In this document: one piece after another, positions 16,705-25,329 of the stretch
How positions within the stretch are numbered: the stretch's first letter is position 1
How the letters are laid out: every line of letters starts with the position of its first letter
Source: CAYWYR01 sp964462685
GTDB taxonomy: Bacteria > Bacteroidota > Ignavibacteria > Kapaibacteriales > UBA2268
Assembly: GCA_964462685.1 (NCBI GenBank)
Contig: CAYWYR010000002.1
Span: forward strand, 62,001-126,000
Reading direction: 5' to 3'
DNA length: 64,000 bases
Translations under genes and position numbers: made by a program
Notes under the pieces: model-generated
The model's database searches: none
What the model saw: only the letters and a program-made list of their open reading frames with translations
What the model was told of the DNA's origin: nothing

Positions 16705-16741
16705 AGCCGGGGCATTTTTCTAAAGGTGCTCCGGCTTATTT
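16705..16741 (+). terminator. Terminator after the PhoX-like gene
   Basis: A 10-bp stem AGCCGGGGCA/TGCTCCGGCT (one G-U) with a 12-base loop, then TTATTT. The T-tract is short, so some readthrough into the peroxidase gene 10 bases later is possible. Confidence 0.7.
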
Positions 16742-16750
16742 ATAAGAAAG

Positions 16751-18703
16751 GTGAAAATGAGAATATTCTATACAATATCAGGTTGGTCTATAGCATTAAG
16801 TATTATCGTGATATTAACGATAGCGGCTACAAATGAAAATCCTATCAAGATAAACAATCAACTTCATCAGGAAGCTTTAGAAAATTTCTCGCTTGCGACT
16901 AAAGAACTGAACGAATCGGCGGTTCTCTACTCGAAAGGGAAGAATGATATAAGCGATCTTAGAAAAGAATTTAAGAAAACTCGAACAGCGTTAAAACAAA
17001 TGCAGATGATTGGCGAGTATCTCGATCCTGGGTACTATTACTGGAACTTTAACGGGCCACCCCTGCCAAAGCTTGATCCTAAAGCTACTATTATCGATCC
17101 ACTTGATCCCAACGGACTACAGGCATTGGACGAAGTGATACACGAGGAAGATATTGATATTGATAGAATGCTAGAGCTAACCGGAAGATTGGAAAGCTCC
17201 GCTGTTTCTGGCCGGAATTACCAAATGAATATTGCTCTTCAGCCGAGATTTGTTTTCGAGGCAGCCAGATTTGAACTAATACGAATTTTAAGTCTCGGTA
17301 TAACTGGTTTTGATACTCCCGCATCTACCTATAACGCAATAGATGAGGCCAAGACATCATTCAGAACTTTAGAGAAACACATCATGCCATGGGCGGAAAA
17401 TCTGAATGAAAATGATAAACAGTTAGCCGACTCTATAAGTAACAAAATAGACTTAGCGGTCAAGATATTGAATGATGCTGAGGATTTCAATAGTCTCGAT
17501 AGAGCTGTTTTGACTAGAGAAGCTATCAACCCTCTATTCGGAATGGTGACAAGAGCCCAGAGAAAACTCAATCTGCCAACTCAGTATGATATCAGCAGGC
17601 TTGTAAAGTATTCGACGAATTATCTAGCCGAGGATATTTTCTCTGAAGATCTATTTGATCCGTTTTACTATACTCAGATAACAAGCAAAACCAAAACAGA
17701 GAATGTTGTTGAACTTGGTAGAACTCTATTCTATGATCCTATCCTATCGGAAAATGGTGACAGGGCTTGTGCTTCATGCCATGACCCATCAAAAGCATTT
17801 ACCGACGGGCGAGCTAAATCAACGGCAAAAGATTTTGCTGGAACCGTTGATAGAAACGCCCCTACATTGCTTAACGCTGTTTTATCAGATAAATACTTCT
17901 ACGATCTAAGAACAAACACTGTAGAGGGGCAAGTGGAACACGTTATCGTAAACGAAAAAGAGTTCCATACAGATTATATTAGAGTTATAAAGAGACTTGA
18001 GTCAAGCCCTGAGTATCAAGAACTTTTCAAGGCGGCATACCCTGATATTTACGGCAAGCCGATCAATCAATATACGATAGCAGGATCTATAGCCGCATTC
18101 CAAACAGAGCTTATTTCTTTTGATTCGGAATGGGATAGATATGCCCGTGGAGAGAAATCAGATATATCGCCGGATGTGTTGGCAGGCTATAATATATTTA
18201 TGGGTAAAGCTGCTTGCGGAACATGCCACTTTGCCCCGACTTTTTCGGGCTTGGTGCCTCCCCTATTCCACGAAAGCGAATCTGAGGTATTAGGAGTGCC
18301 TAAAGAGTTTGATATCGATGCGGAAGTATTGGAACCAGATCCTGATATCGGCAGATTCGGTGGGGTAATGAAAGACCAAGCAGAGCATTACAAGCATTCA
18401 TTTAAGACTACAACTGTTAGGAACGCTGAACTAACTGCACCATATATGCATAATGGCGCTATTGCGACTCTTAAAGAGCTTATGCACTTCTACAATAAAG
18501 GCGGCGGTGCTGGATATGGTATCGACTTAGAATATCAGACACTAGCACCAGACCCGCTTGGACTGACCGATGAGGAAATATCTCAGGTAATCGCTTTTAT
18601 GAATTCACTTACAGATACATCAAAAATCATTCACCCGCCTACTAGGCTGCCGGATCACCCGAGCCAAGAACTTGCTAAGCGCGAGATCGGTGGTGAATAT
18701 TAA
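16751..18703 (+). CDS. Diheme cytochrome c peroxidase-like protein
   Basis: 650 residues. One N-terminal membrane anchor or signal (about 8-27), then a region of about 280 helical residues of the kind fused to some peroxidases (imelysin-like, tentative). The diheme domain follows: CASCHDPSKAFTDGR (Cys340) and CGTCHFAPTFSG (Cys489) bind the two c-type hemes. GGVMKDQAEHYKHSFKTTTVRNAELTAPYMHNGA, read in pieces, gives the distal Met/His region. Such periplasmic enzymes reduce hydrogen peroxide or, as in MauG, oxidise protein side chains. It is preceded by AAAGGTGAAA as ribosome site and lies between phosphatase and metal-transport genes. Confidence 0.88.
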   Translation: MKMRIFYTISGWSIALSIIVILTIAATNENPIKINNQLHQEALENFSLATKELNESAVLYSKGKNDISDLRKEFKKTRTALKQMQMIGEYLDPGYYYWNFNGPPLPKLDPKATIIDPLDPNGLQALDEVIHEEDIDIDRMLELTGRLESSAVSGRNYQMNIALQPRFVFEAARFELIRILSLGITGFDTPASTYNAIDEAKTSFRTLEKHIMPWAENLNENDKQLADSISNKIDLAVKILNDAEDFNSLDRAVLTREAINPLFGMVTRAQRKLNLPTQYDISRLVKYSTNYLAEDIFSEDLFDPFYYTQITSKTKTENVVELGRTLFYDPILSENGDRACASCHDPSKAFTDGRAKSTAKDFAGTVDRNAPTLLNAVLSDKYFYDLRTNTVEGQVEHVIVNEKEFHTDYIRVIKRLESSPEYQELFKAAYPDIYGKPINQYTIAGSIAAFQTELISFDSEWDRYARGEKSDISPDVLAGYNIFMGKAACGTCHFAPTFSGLVPPLFHESESEVLGVPKEFDIDAEVLEPDPDIGRFGGVMKDQAEHYKHSFKTTTVRNAELTAPYMHNGAIATLKELMHFYNKGGGAGYGIDLEYQTLAPDPLGLTDEEISQVIAFMNSLTDTSKIIHPPTRLPDHPSQELAKREIGGEY

Positions 18704-18744
18704 AATCAGAAATCAATTCTAAATCCAAAAAACCTCTCACAATT

Positions 18745-19560
18745 ATGGATATAAATACTTTATCAGCAGTTGTTGATACGCCAAGTGCATCTAGCGATGT
18801 AGCAATGCGTGTAGTTGACAAGAGCGAAGCAAAAACCACAGTAACCACTTCACAAGAGAATACCACTCTTCTCGACCGTTTCAGGGAATACCTTGGCGAG
18901 TTTGTTTATGGCGGTATTGACGGCTGTGTGACGACCTTTGCGGTTGTAGCCGGTTCCGAAGGTGCGGGGCTCAGCACTACTGTTGTAATTATTTTAGGTG
19001 TTGCCAATCTAATAGCAGATGGTTTTGCAATGGGTATCGGTGCATATCTGAGTACAAAATCTGAGGCTGAAAGCTATAGCATAAGAAGGAAAAAGCTCTA
19101 TGCTATGATCAAAGCTGATAAGGATGCAGCGAAAGCACGAATAAAAGCAGTGCTTAAGCGAAACGGCTTAACCGATAGCACACTGAACAACGCAGCGGAT
19201 AATATAAATCAAGATTCTGAGATAGCTACTGATTTTATCATGAAGGAAGAGCTGAACGAGTTCGAAGAAGAAAAATCACCGATGATGATGGGCTTCGTAA
19301 CTTATATGTCTTTCATAGCTATAGGCCTTATACCACTATTAGCTTACCTTGGTGAGATGGTTTTCCCTGTTGAAGGTGTAAGCACATTTGCTATGGCTTG
19401 TGTGTTTACGGCAATAGGATTTGTGGCCATAGGTGTTATGAAAAGCAGGATATCAGGTAGTAATCCATTAAAAGCTATTGGTGAAACCCTGCTGTTGGGA
19501 TCTGTTGCGGCAGGATTGGCATATTACATTGGATATTTTCTCGAGATGATTGTTTCCTGA
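18745..19560 (+). CDS. VIT1/CCC1-family iron/manganese transporter
   Basis: 271 residues, with about five membrane segments, three of them near the C-terminus. The family signature is clear: YGGIDGCVTTFAVVAGSEGA (TM1 and its loop) and GVANLIADGFAMGIGAYLSTKSE (TM2, with the conserved Asp/Met/Gly). The central soluble part (about 115-180, rich in Glu) is the metal-binding helical domain. VIT proteins export Fe2+ or Mn2+ from the cytoplasm in exchange for protons. The gene follows the diheme peroxidase by 41 bases, and the AACCTCTCAC element sits just before its ATG instead of a purine-rich ribosome site. Confidence 0.92.
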   Translation: MDINTLSAVVDTPSASSDVAMRVVDKSEAKTTVTTSQENTTLLDRFREYLGEFVYGGIDGCVTTFAVVAGSEGAGLSTTVVIILGVANLIADGFAMGIGAYLSTKSEAESYSIRRKKLYAMIKADKDAAKARIKAVLKRNGLTDSTLNNAADNINQDSEIATDFIMKEELNEFEEEKSPMMMGFVTYMSFIAIGLIPLLAYLGEMVFPVEGVSTFAMACVFTAIGFVAIGVMKSRISGSNPLKAIGETLLLGSVAAGLAYYIGYFLEMIVS

Positions 19561-19594
19561 TGCGATATAGCAGTTGAATACTTTAGATTGAGAT

Positions 19595-19623
19595 GCCTGG
19601 CTATAAAATGCCGGGCTTTTTTT
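19595..19623 (+). terminator. Terminator after the VIT-like gene
   Basis: Stem GCCTGGC/GCCGGGC with loop TATAAAAT and seven Ts; it abuts the end of the convergent cysteine dioxygenase-like gene. Confidence 0.88.
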
Positions 19624-20158
19624 AATCAATCTCGAACTCGTATTCCTCGCCTTTTTTTGCGTCATCGGAATACATGTTTATTGAAAAACCTTCCTCTGAA
19701 AGGCATGTAACTCTATGGATATGGTTACAATAAGAATCTGGCTCACCGCAATCGGCATAGCTATCACCAGCACCGACTTCTAATTTTTTTTTCAAAGATA
19801 GTGTGCCTTGGTCACAAACCTCAAAAATCTCTAAGCTGAATCTGCCTTTGATATAATGATAACAACACATTTCGGGATGGCCGTGAACTTTTGTCTGATC
19901 ACCTTTGCCCCATGCTATGAGCATTATCTCCCAACCTGATGAGTGCCTGGAAAGATAATTTTTATCATAACAATCGGAACTGCTTCTTTCAATATCAGAA
20001 ATATCGATTATCTCTGAAATCTGAAAAGCGAGTTTTTTCATCAATTCTGTTCTTTTATCGGTACAATCCATTCCATCTATACTTGATACAAATGCATCGA
20101 GCATATTATCGATTTTGGAAAGTTTAACATCAAGATCAGTTTCTAAGATCAAACTCAT
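19622..20158 (-). CDS. Cysteine dioxygenase-like cupin protein
   Basis: 178 residues forming one cupin domain. The iron ligands are visible as KVHGHPE (H-x-H) and HIHRV (third His), with WEIMLIAWGKGDQT before them, as in type I cysteine dioxygenases. Those enzymes add O2 to the sulfur of cysteine (or a related thiol such as 3-mercaptopropionate) to give a sulfinate in the cytoplasm. The Tyr partner of the usual Cys-Tyr crosslink cannot be placed with certainty. It is a single gene convergent with the VIT-like transporter. Bacterial homologues differ in thiol substrate, so the exact reaction is open. Confidence 0.82.
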   Translation of the reverse strand: MSLILETDLDVKLSKIDNMLDAFVSSIDGMDCTDKRTELMKKLAFQISEIIDISDIERSSSDCYDKNYLSRHSSGWEIMLIAWGKGDQTKVHGHPEMCCYHYIKGRFSLEIFEVCDQGTLSLKKKLEVGAGDSYADCGEPDSYCNHIHRVTCLSEEGFSINMYSDDAKKGEEYEFEID

Positions 20159-20223
20159 AGTTATAGATAATTGCTTATAGTGTATTGATTATCTTATAAT
20201 GTACAATTAATTAAGCAATAAAA

Positions 20224-20250
20224 CAAAAAAGGCGGCAATAATGCCGCCTT
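20224..20250 (-). terminator. Terminator after the hydroxyacyl-CoA dehydrogenase gene
   Basis: On the minus strand AAGGCGGCA/TGCCGCCTT forms a 9-bp stem with a four-base loop and TTTTTTGTTTT. Confidence 0.92.
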
Positions 20251-20274
20251 AAAATTACGATATTTATAATTAAA

Positions 20275-21153
20275 TCAGAATGACAGAGCTTTGGGAGCAT
20301 CTCCGCTATAATCGTAAAAACCTTTACCTGACTTGCGACCGTAATTGCCTGCCGCGACTATTTTCTTCAGAAGCGGGCACGGCCTGTATTTACTATCCCC
20401 TAAATCATTGTGGAGAACTTCCAGTATTGCTAAGCACGTATCCAGCCCAATAAGATCGGCTAACGTAAGCGGCCCCATAGGATGAGCAAAGCCAAGTTTG
20501 GCTGTTGTATCTATCCCGTCAACCGTTCCTATACCTTCCATAAGGGCATAAACTGCCTCATTTATGAACGGCAAAAGTATCCGATTTGCTATAAAACCGG
20601 GAAAATCCTTAGCTGTAACTGGCGTTTTACCTAAATCTTCAGTCGTTCTGATAATCGCATCATACACTTCAGGGCTAGTTTCTAAGCCTGTGATAATCTC
20701 TACCAGTTTCATAACAGGAACTGGATTCATGAAGTGCATACCGATAACTTTTTCAGGTCTTTTAGTAACGGCGGCTATCTCTGTGATTGAAATAGTCGAT
20801 GTGTTGCTTGCAAGAATAGCGTTATCATTAATTTTTTCGTCCAAATCTTTGAAAATGCTGAATTTGGTGTCTTTGTTTTCTGTAACCGCTTCTATAACAA
20901 GATCAGCATCAGCAGCATCTGAAACGCTGCTCACCTTTTCGATACGCGAAAGGGTACCTTTCAGATCATCCTCGGTAATCTTGCCTTTACCAAGCATTCT
21001 GTTGAGATTTTTCTCGATAATCGATACAGCTTTGTCGAGTGCTGATTCATTAAGATCGCATAATGCGACATTATAGCCTTTCTGAGCGAAAACGTGGGCA
21101 ATTCCGTTACCCATTTGTCCTGCACCTAGAACAAGTATTTTTTTGATTTCCAT
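20275..21153 (-). CDS. hbd: 3-hydroxybutyryl-CoA dehydrogenase
   Basis: 292 residues, the usual length. The N-terminal Rossmann domain has GAGQMGNGIAHVFAQKG for NAD. The catalytic set of the 3-hydroxyacyl-CoA dehydrogenases is present: SNTSTISI, the catalytic His in GMHFMNPVPVMKLVE, and FPGFIANRILLPFINEA. The C-terminal domain has DTTAKLGFAHPMGPLTLADLIGLD in pieces. It interconverts 3-hydroxyacyl-CoA and acetoacetyl-type CoA in fatty-acid or butanoate metabolism. It heads toward the terminator at 20224. The Rieske and MBL genes upstream on the same strand are close enough (29 and 12 bases) to form one operon. Confidence 0.94.
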   Translation of the reverse strand: MEIKKILVLGAGQMGNGIAHVFAQKGYNVALCDLNESALDKAVSIIEKNLNRMLGKGKITEDDLKGTLSRIEKVSSVSDAADADLVIEAVTENKDTKFSIFKDLDEKINDNAILASNTSTISITEIAAVTKRPEKVIGMHFMNPVPVMKLVEIITGLETSPEVYDAIIRTTEDLGKTPVTAKDFPGFIANRILLPFINEAVYALMEGIGTVDGIDTTAKLGFAHPMGPLTLADLIGLDTCLAILEVLHNDLGDSKYRPCPLLKKIVAAGNYGRKSGKGFYDYSGDAPKALSF

Positions 21154-21182
21154 AGTATTTATTTAGTTGAGATATTGAAAGA

Positions 21183-21608
21183 TTAAAGCAGGGCTGTTCG
21201 CCAAGCCGGGATTTTTGGTTCTGGTTTTCTGATATAAATACACGAATTTAATATCAATGTATCGTAAGTATCCAGTTTTTTGATCCCATCGTGTGTGTTT
21301 GTGTTTTCACCCGTATCTAATCTATAGCACCAAGCGTGAAGCGGGCATGTTACAGTACCGTTTTTAATGATACCATCAGCTATTTTCGGGGCATGTTTGT
21401 GTGGACATATATTTGATACGGCATATACCTTTCCGTTATCATTGATCAATGCCAGTTCAAGATCACCAATTTCAGAAAACTCATCACCGAACTGGATTCT
21501 GAGGCCACTACCGCCCGGCAGATCGCTTTCTTCACAAACCTTTAGATAGGTTCTGTCTTCTATAACTTGAGTATCTACATTAATATCCAACAGTATGTTT
21601 TTAGCCAT
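21183..21608 (-). CDS. Rieske [2Fe-2S] protein, NirD/ferredoxin-like
   Basis: 141 residues. CPHKHAPKIADG and CPLHAWCYRLDTGEN give the two Cys and two His of a Rieske cluster, in the C-x-H...C-x-x-H spacing of the soluble ferredoxin or nitrite-reductase small-subunit type. No signal or membrane segment is present, so it is cytoplasmic. It probably passes electrons to an oxygenase or reductase not encoded next to it. It lies between an MBL hydrolase and a hydroxyacyl-CoA dehydrogenase on the same strand. Confidence 0.88.
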   Translation of the reverse strand: MAKNILLDINVDTQVIEDRTYLKVCEESDLPGGSGLRIQFGDEFSEIGDLELALINDNGKVYAVSNICPHKHAPKIADGIIKNGTVTCPLHAWCYRLDTGENTNTHDGIKKLDTYDTLILNSCIYIRKPEPKIPAWRTALL

Positions 21609-21620
21609 ACATATACTCTC

Positions 21621-22478
21621 TTAATCGAAGTTGATAGAACTGTCGTTTTCTACTTTTGGTCCTCTGTCAGACATTGTAAGCCTGCCGAATTTGGTATAGG
21701 CGTCATGTTCGAAAACAACGATGTTCTTGTCTTCCGCCGCTGGCAAAACATATTTTTCCTTTTCAGCAAGAGTCTTTAGCGGTTCGTTGTCGTAACCCAT
21801 TACATAAGGTAAAGACAAGTGAGCGGATGTTGGTGCTAAATCGGCAAAATAAACCAATGAATCACGATCTCCGGATATTTTGAGCATCTGCATTCCCTTG
21901 GTATGGCCATCAATGGGGAAAACATGGATATTAGGAAAAAGCTCTCCTTCGCCATCGAGTGTTTCAAGCATACCTTCATTAACTATTGGCTCGTAGTTTT
22001 CAGGCATAAAAGAAGCACGGTCTTTAATGGTAGGGTTTCTAGCCCAATCCAACTGTTCTTTCTGCACGTGATATTTTGCGTTTCTGAAGGCTGGAACCGG
22101 ATTACCTTTTCCATCCAATTCGGTTGCACCGCCTACATGATCAAAATGGAGATGAGTAAGAATGACATCTGTAATTTCATCCGGGTTGATACCAACATCC
22201 ATCAATTTATGAGCCGCCCCAAGATCGGCGGGATCTATACCGTAGATAGAAACTAATTTATCTGCGAGTTTTGTTCCGTTACCGGTATCGACTAGGATTT
22301 TTTTTCCATGGCCTTCCATATACATCAATCTTGTGGAAAGTTTGATGCGGTTTTTATCATCGGCTTCACTGTAAGCTTTTTGCCAAAGGTTTTTTGGCAC
22401 CACTCCAAACATAGCACCTCCATCCAAACCGAAATCGCCTGCTTCTATTAGTTTTATGCTATATCCACCTAAGTTCAT
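21621..22478 (-). CDS. MBL-fold hydrolase, lactonase-like
   Basis: 285 residues of the metallo-beta-lactamase fold. LTHLHFDHVGGAT carries the HxHxDH zinc site, FPIDGHTKGMQML the third His, VYFADLAPTS the bridging Asp and VVFEHDAYTKFGRL the last His. The architecture, with substantial N-terminal strands before the HxHxDH, matches quorum-quenching lactonases and AttM/YtnP-type proteins. The physiological substrate is uncertain. It is the first gene of a probable three-gene operon with the Rieske protein and 3-hydroxybutyryl-CoA dehydrogenase. Confidence 0.86.
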   Translation of the reverse strand: MNLGGYSIKLIEAGDFGLDGGAMFGVVPKNLWQKAYSEADDKNRIKLSTRLMYMEGHGKKILVDTGNGTKLADKLVSIYGIDPADLGAAHKLMDVGINPDEITDVILTHLHFDHVGGATELDGKGNPVPAFRNAKYHVQKEQLDWARNPTIKDRASFMPENYEPIVNEGMLETLDGEGELFPNIHVFPIDGHTKGMQMLKISGDRDSLVYFADLAPTSAHLSLPYVMGYDNEPLKTLAEKEKYVLPAAEDKNIVVFEHDAYTKFGRLTMSDRGPKVENDSSINFD

Positions 22479-22605
22479 ATATGTATCCCTGCTATTATGA
22501 TTTTCTAGTATTGCAAGATAAGTGTTGAAGCAAGATTATCGCAAAGCGAACGTAAATGTTGATATATTATACATCTATCAATAAGTAAAGAAAGGAAAAA
22601 TCATT

Positions 22606-23289
22606 ATGAAAGTCGGTGTTCTGCTAGCGGGTTGTGGGGTTTATGACGGAAGTGAGATACATGAAGCTACCTTAAGCCTATTGGCTATAGATGAGGCTGG
22701 ACATGAGGCCGTATGCTTTGCCCCAGATAAAGATCAGCACCACGTGATCAACCATATCACAGGTGAAGTGACAGAAGGCTCGAGGAATGTGCTTGTAGAG
22801 TCTGCAAGAATTGCTCGGGGAAATATCAAAAGTATCAAGGATATAAATACAGATGATTTTGACTGCCTGCTTATCCCAGGTGGATTCGGAGCGGCAAAGA
22901 ATCTAAATCAGTGGGCTATCAGCGGGCCTGAGGGTGAGATTGATGATTCAGTACAAGCTATTATACTCAATACAGTAAGAAGCAATAAACCGCTCGGGGC
23001 AGTATGCATGGGGCCAACGGTGATAGCTAAAGCAATGGAAGGCAGCGGTTTGGAATATGAAGTAACTGTAGGCTCCAAAAACGGCAATTCACCATACGAT
23101 ATTGATGGTATATCAAAAGGGATAGAATCGATAGGCGGAAAAGTAGCTCATCTGGAAAATGATTCGATCAATATTGATAACAAGAACAAAATTGTAACAG
23201 GCCCTTGCTATATGATGGATGCCACGATAAAAGATATCAGGGATAATACGAAAATGGTGGTTGAGAAACTTATAGAACTGGCAAGTTAA
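22606..23289 (+). CDS. elbB: ElbB/ES1-family DJ-1-like protein
   Basis: 227 residues, a DJ-1/PfpI-superfamily fold. The ElbB signature is clear: GVLLAGCGVYDGSEIHEA at the N-terminus, LLIPGGFGAAKNLNQWA in the middle and GAVCMGPTVIAKA with the nucleophilic Cys. The end GPCYMMDATIKDI is also typical. ElbB proteins have weak glyoxalase activity and were linked to isoprenoid synthesis, but their real role is unclear. The gene is single, divergent from the MBL hydrolase, with AAAGGAAAAATC as a plausible ribosome site. Confidence 0.93.
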   Translation: MKVGVLLAGCGVYDGSEIHEATLSLLAIDEAGHEAVCFAPDKDQHHVINHITGEVTEGSRNVLVESARIARGNIKSIKDINTDDFDCLLIPGGFGAAKNLNQWAISGPEGEIDDSVQAIILNTVRSNKPLGAVCMGPTVIAKAMEGSGLEYEVTVGSKNGNSPYDIDGISKGIESIGGKVAHLENDSINIDNKNKIVTGPCYMMDATIKDIRDNTKMVVEKLIELAS

Positions 23290-23298
23290 AAAAGAATA

Positions 23299-24249
23299 TT
23301 ACACACAACCATTACTTGGGAGAGTGAACTTGAAAGAGCTTCCCTCTCCCATCTTGCTCTCAACCCAGATATTACCGCCGTGTTTTTCGATGAATTCTTT
23401 ACATACAACCAAACCCAGGCCACTGCCTGTCTCTCTGTTTGTACCTTTAGTCTGTACTTTGCTGCCTATATTGAAGAGTTTTTTGGCGTGCTCTTCTTTT
23501 ATACCAACGCCGTTGTCAGTAACACATATCTCTGTGGAGGAATCTTTTTCGGTTGAGCGGATATTGATCCTTCCGCCCTCAGCCGTAAACTTGATAGCAT
23601 TGGATATAAGATTCCGCAATACTGTTTCTATCATATTTTCATCACACCAAACGAAGCACTCCGGGTCTATATCCAGATCAATGGCTATGTTTTTGTTATC
23701 TGCCTGAACTTTAAGCAGAGTGTATATATTTTTGGTAAGTATCAGTAGATTAATCGATGATGGTAAATACTCGATAGTACCAGATTGAGTCTGTGACCAC
23801 CTGTGAAGGTTTTCAAATAAATTAAACAAAGAATCAACTGCTTTGTTAATCTTGCTCAGCTTTATATGCAGCTCTTCCTTACTCATTTTATCGAGATGGT
23901 TTTTCAGCAAGTCTGTCATCATAAGTACAGACGCGATCGGATTGCGGAGATCATGCGATATTATCGAGAAAAATTTATCCTTAGTAGCGTTTAGCTTAAT
24001 TAGCTCTTCGTTTTTAGCGAATACCTCACCTGAGGTAAGCTCTAACTTTTCTTGCATTTTAAGGAGCTTTCTCTGGCTGTTATCACTTACCTTGGTAAGT
24101 TTGTTGGATTGTTTGAGCAGATTCTGATATGCTGTAAGGAGATTACCGTAGTCTTCTGAACTGATATTGCCAGACTCAAGAACCGATTTGGATCTTTCCA
24201 CGGTCTTTAATTCTTGGCTGAATATTGGATTGATGTCTGAAATAACCAT
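23299..24249 (-). CDS. Cytoplasmic sensor histidine kinase without sensor domain
   Basis: 316 residues. The N-terminal 90 residues are a long coiled coil (about 10-90) with no membrane segment or PAS domain. HisKA follows with SHDLRNPIASV (His99), then HATPase with LRNLISNAIKFTAEGG (N box), DNGVGI (G1) and GSGLGLVVCKEF (G2). A complete, probably active kinase that must receive its signal through the coiled coil or a partner. It is the last gene of a minus-strand set with SiaB and SiaC (15-base gap to SiaC), so it may be the third component in place of the usual SiaA phosphatase. Confidence 0.9.
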   Translation of the reverse strand: MVISDINPIFSQELKTVERSKSVLESGNISSEDYGNLLTAYQNLLKQSNKLTKVSDNSQRKLLKMQEKLELTSGEVFAKNEELIKLNATKDKFFSIISHDLRNPIASVLMMTDLLKNHLDKMSKEELHIKLSKINKAVDSLFNLFENLHRWSQTQSGTIEYLPSSINLLILTKNIYTLLKVQADNKNIAIDLDIDPECFVWCDENMIETVLRNLISNAIKFTAEGGRINIRSTEKDSSTEICVTDNGVGIKEEHAKKLFNIGSKVQTKGTNRETGSGLGLVVCKEFIEKHGGNIWVESKMGEGSSFKFTLPSNGCV

Positions 24250-24264
24250 AAATCAGAAACTATA

Positions 24265-24651
24265 TTAATATGCTATAAGCTGAAATGGGATACTCAGGCC
24301 TTCGGCGAACTCTTCCCCACTTTCCTCAATATCCTCATCATCTTCTTCATAGTACCAATTGACCTGAATCTTCTGTCCTTGGCCATGGTATTTTTCAAGC
24401 AAATCTAAGATATCTAATATAGACTTGGATGAGCTGGTATTGAAATAATTAAGCCTAAAATTAAAATGGATTTCCTTGGAATTGTCGGTCATTTCGAAAT
24501 AACCTTCAAGCCAAGCCATGATAGGTTCGTAAAATTCGACTGAGTTTTCTGGATAAGACTCCCCCTGAATTTCCATAAGGCCCTCTTCAGGTAAGAAAAG
24601 AATCTTGGGTTTAGTTTTTTGGGGGTCTATACTTAGTTTATCAAACCTCAA
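24265..24651 (-). CDS. siaC: SiaC-family (DUF1987) regulatory phosphoprotein
   Basis: 128 residues. The signature of the family is present: a strand LMEIQGESYPENSVEFYEPI, then the FNFRLNYFNTSSSKSILDIL stretch, in which a Thr/Ser of NTSSSK is the phosphorylation site in Pseudomonas SiaC. The C-terminus is WYYEEDDEDIEESGEEFAEG. In Pseudomonas, SiaC is phosphorylated by SiaB and dephosphorylated by SiaA; the unmodified form binds and activates the diguanylate cyclase SiaD. The gene overlaps the end of SiaB by 11 bases. No SiaA or SiaD lies nearby. Confidence 0.88.
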   Translation of the reverse strand: MRFDKLSIDPQKTKPKILFLPEEGLMEIQGESYPENSVEFYEPIMAWLEGYFEMTDNSKEIHFNFRLNYFNTSSSKSILDILDLLEKYHGQGQKIQVNWYYEEDDEDIEESGEEFAEGLSIPFQLIAY

Positions 24652-25201
24652 GAAGAGCCTCCTTGTTAAAATATGTTGACATTACCATGAAAACCTTGTT
24701 ATCATCAAGAGGTACAGTGTAACAATCTACCTCACCTGAAGATTTGCGAGCTATCTCAATAAGGCCGAGACCAGCACCATTACTATTGTCTGGCCTAGGC
24801 ATCCTTATAGCTTCGTTATAATATTTTTTCAGTTCAGATCGATCCATCAAGTTCAGTTTTTCGACCTTTTCTTTAATAGTCCTGCCTGATTCTTCTTTTG
24901 CTATATTACCAGATGTGACTATGTATTTGTCAGTAGTCTCATGGAAGAGCACGATTCCGACACCGTAGTCTTTACCCGAGACAGGATCGAGTTCACGTTC
25001 TTCGGAGTAATGCATAATATTCTGAGATAACTCAACAAAGACAGAAAAAATTTTCTTAGTCCATTTTTGAGTTTCACTTCTGGCTTTGATAATCTCACCT
25101 ATATCAATAAGAATCTGTTGAGATATGGTACCTTTGAAAGACAAAATTATTTTTTTGTCCTTGGCATTCTCGTAAAAGTCGTAAAGATCGAAATCCAACA
25201 T
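24641..25201 (-). CDS. siaB: SiaB-family protein kinase
   Basis: 186 residues, a GHKL-type ATPase fold without a HisKA domain. FVELSQNIMHYSEER is the N-box-like ATP-binding helix, and NSNGAGLGLIEIARKSSG the glycine-rich lid. SiaB kinases phosphorylate SiaC on Thr/Ser rather than His. The gene leads a three-gene minus-strand unit (SiaB, SiaC, histidine kinase) with overlapping ends. It is divergent from the short ClpB, with an 89-base intergenic region (128 bases to the ATG at 25330). Confidence 0.86.
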   Translation of the reverse strand: MLDFDLYDFYENAKDKKIILSFKGTISQQILIDIGEIIKARSETQKWTKKIFSVFVELSQNIMHYSEERELDPVSGKDYGVGIVLFHETTDKYIVTSGNIAKEESGRTIKEKVEKLNLMDRSELKKYYNEAIRMPRPDNSNGAGLGLIEIARKSSGEVDCYTVPLDDNKVFMVMSTYFNKEALLEV

Positions 25202-25329
25202 AATCTGATTTTATTCTAAAATAGACTTAAAAGATACCCTGTAAAGATAATGATTCAATAGAAACAACATAATTAATCTTATCGTTCGTTTTGGTATCTA
25301 AAACTACTATACGAATATACCGCAGTATT

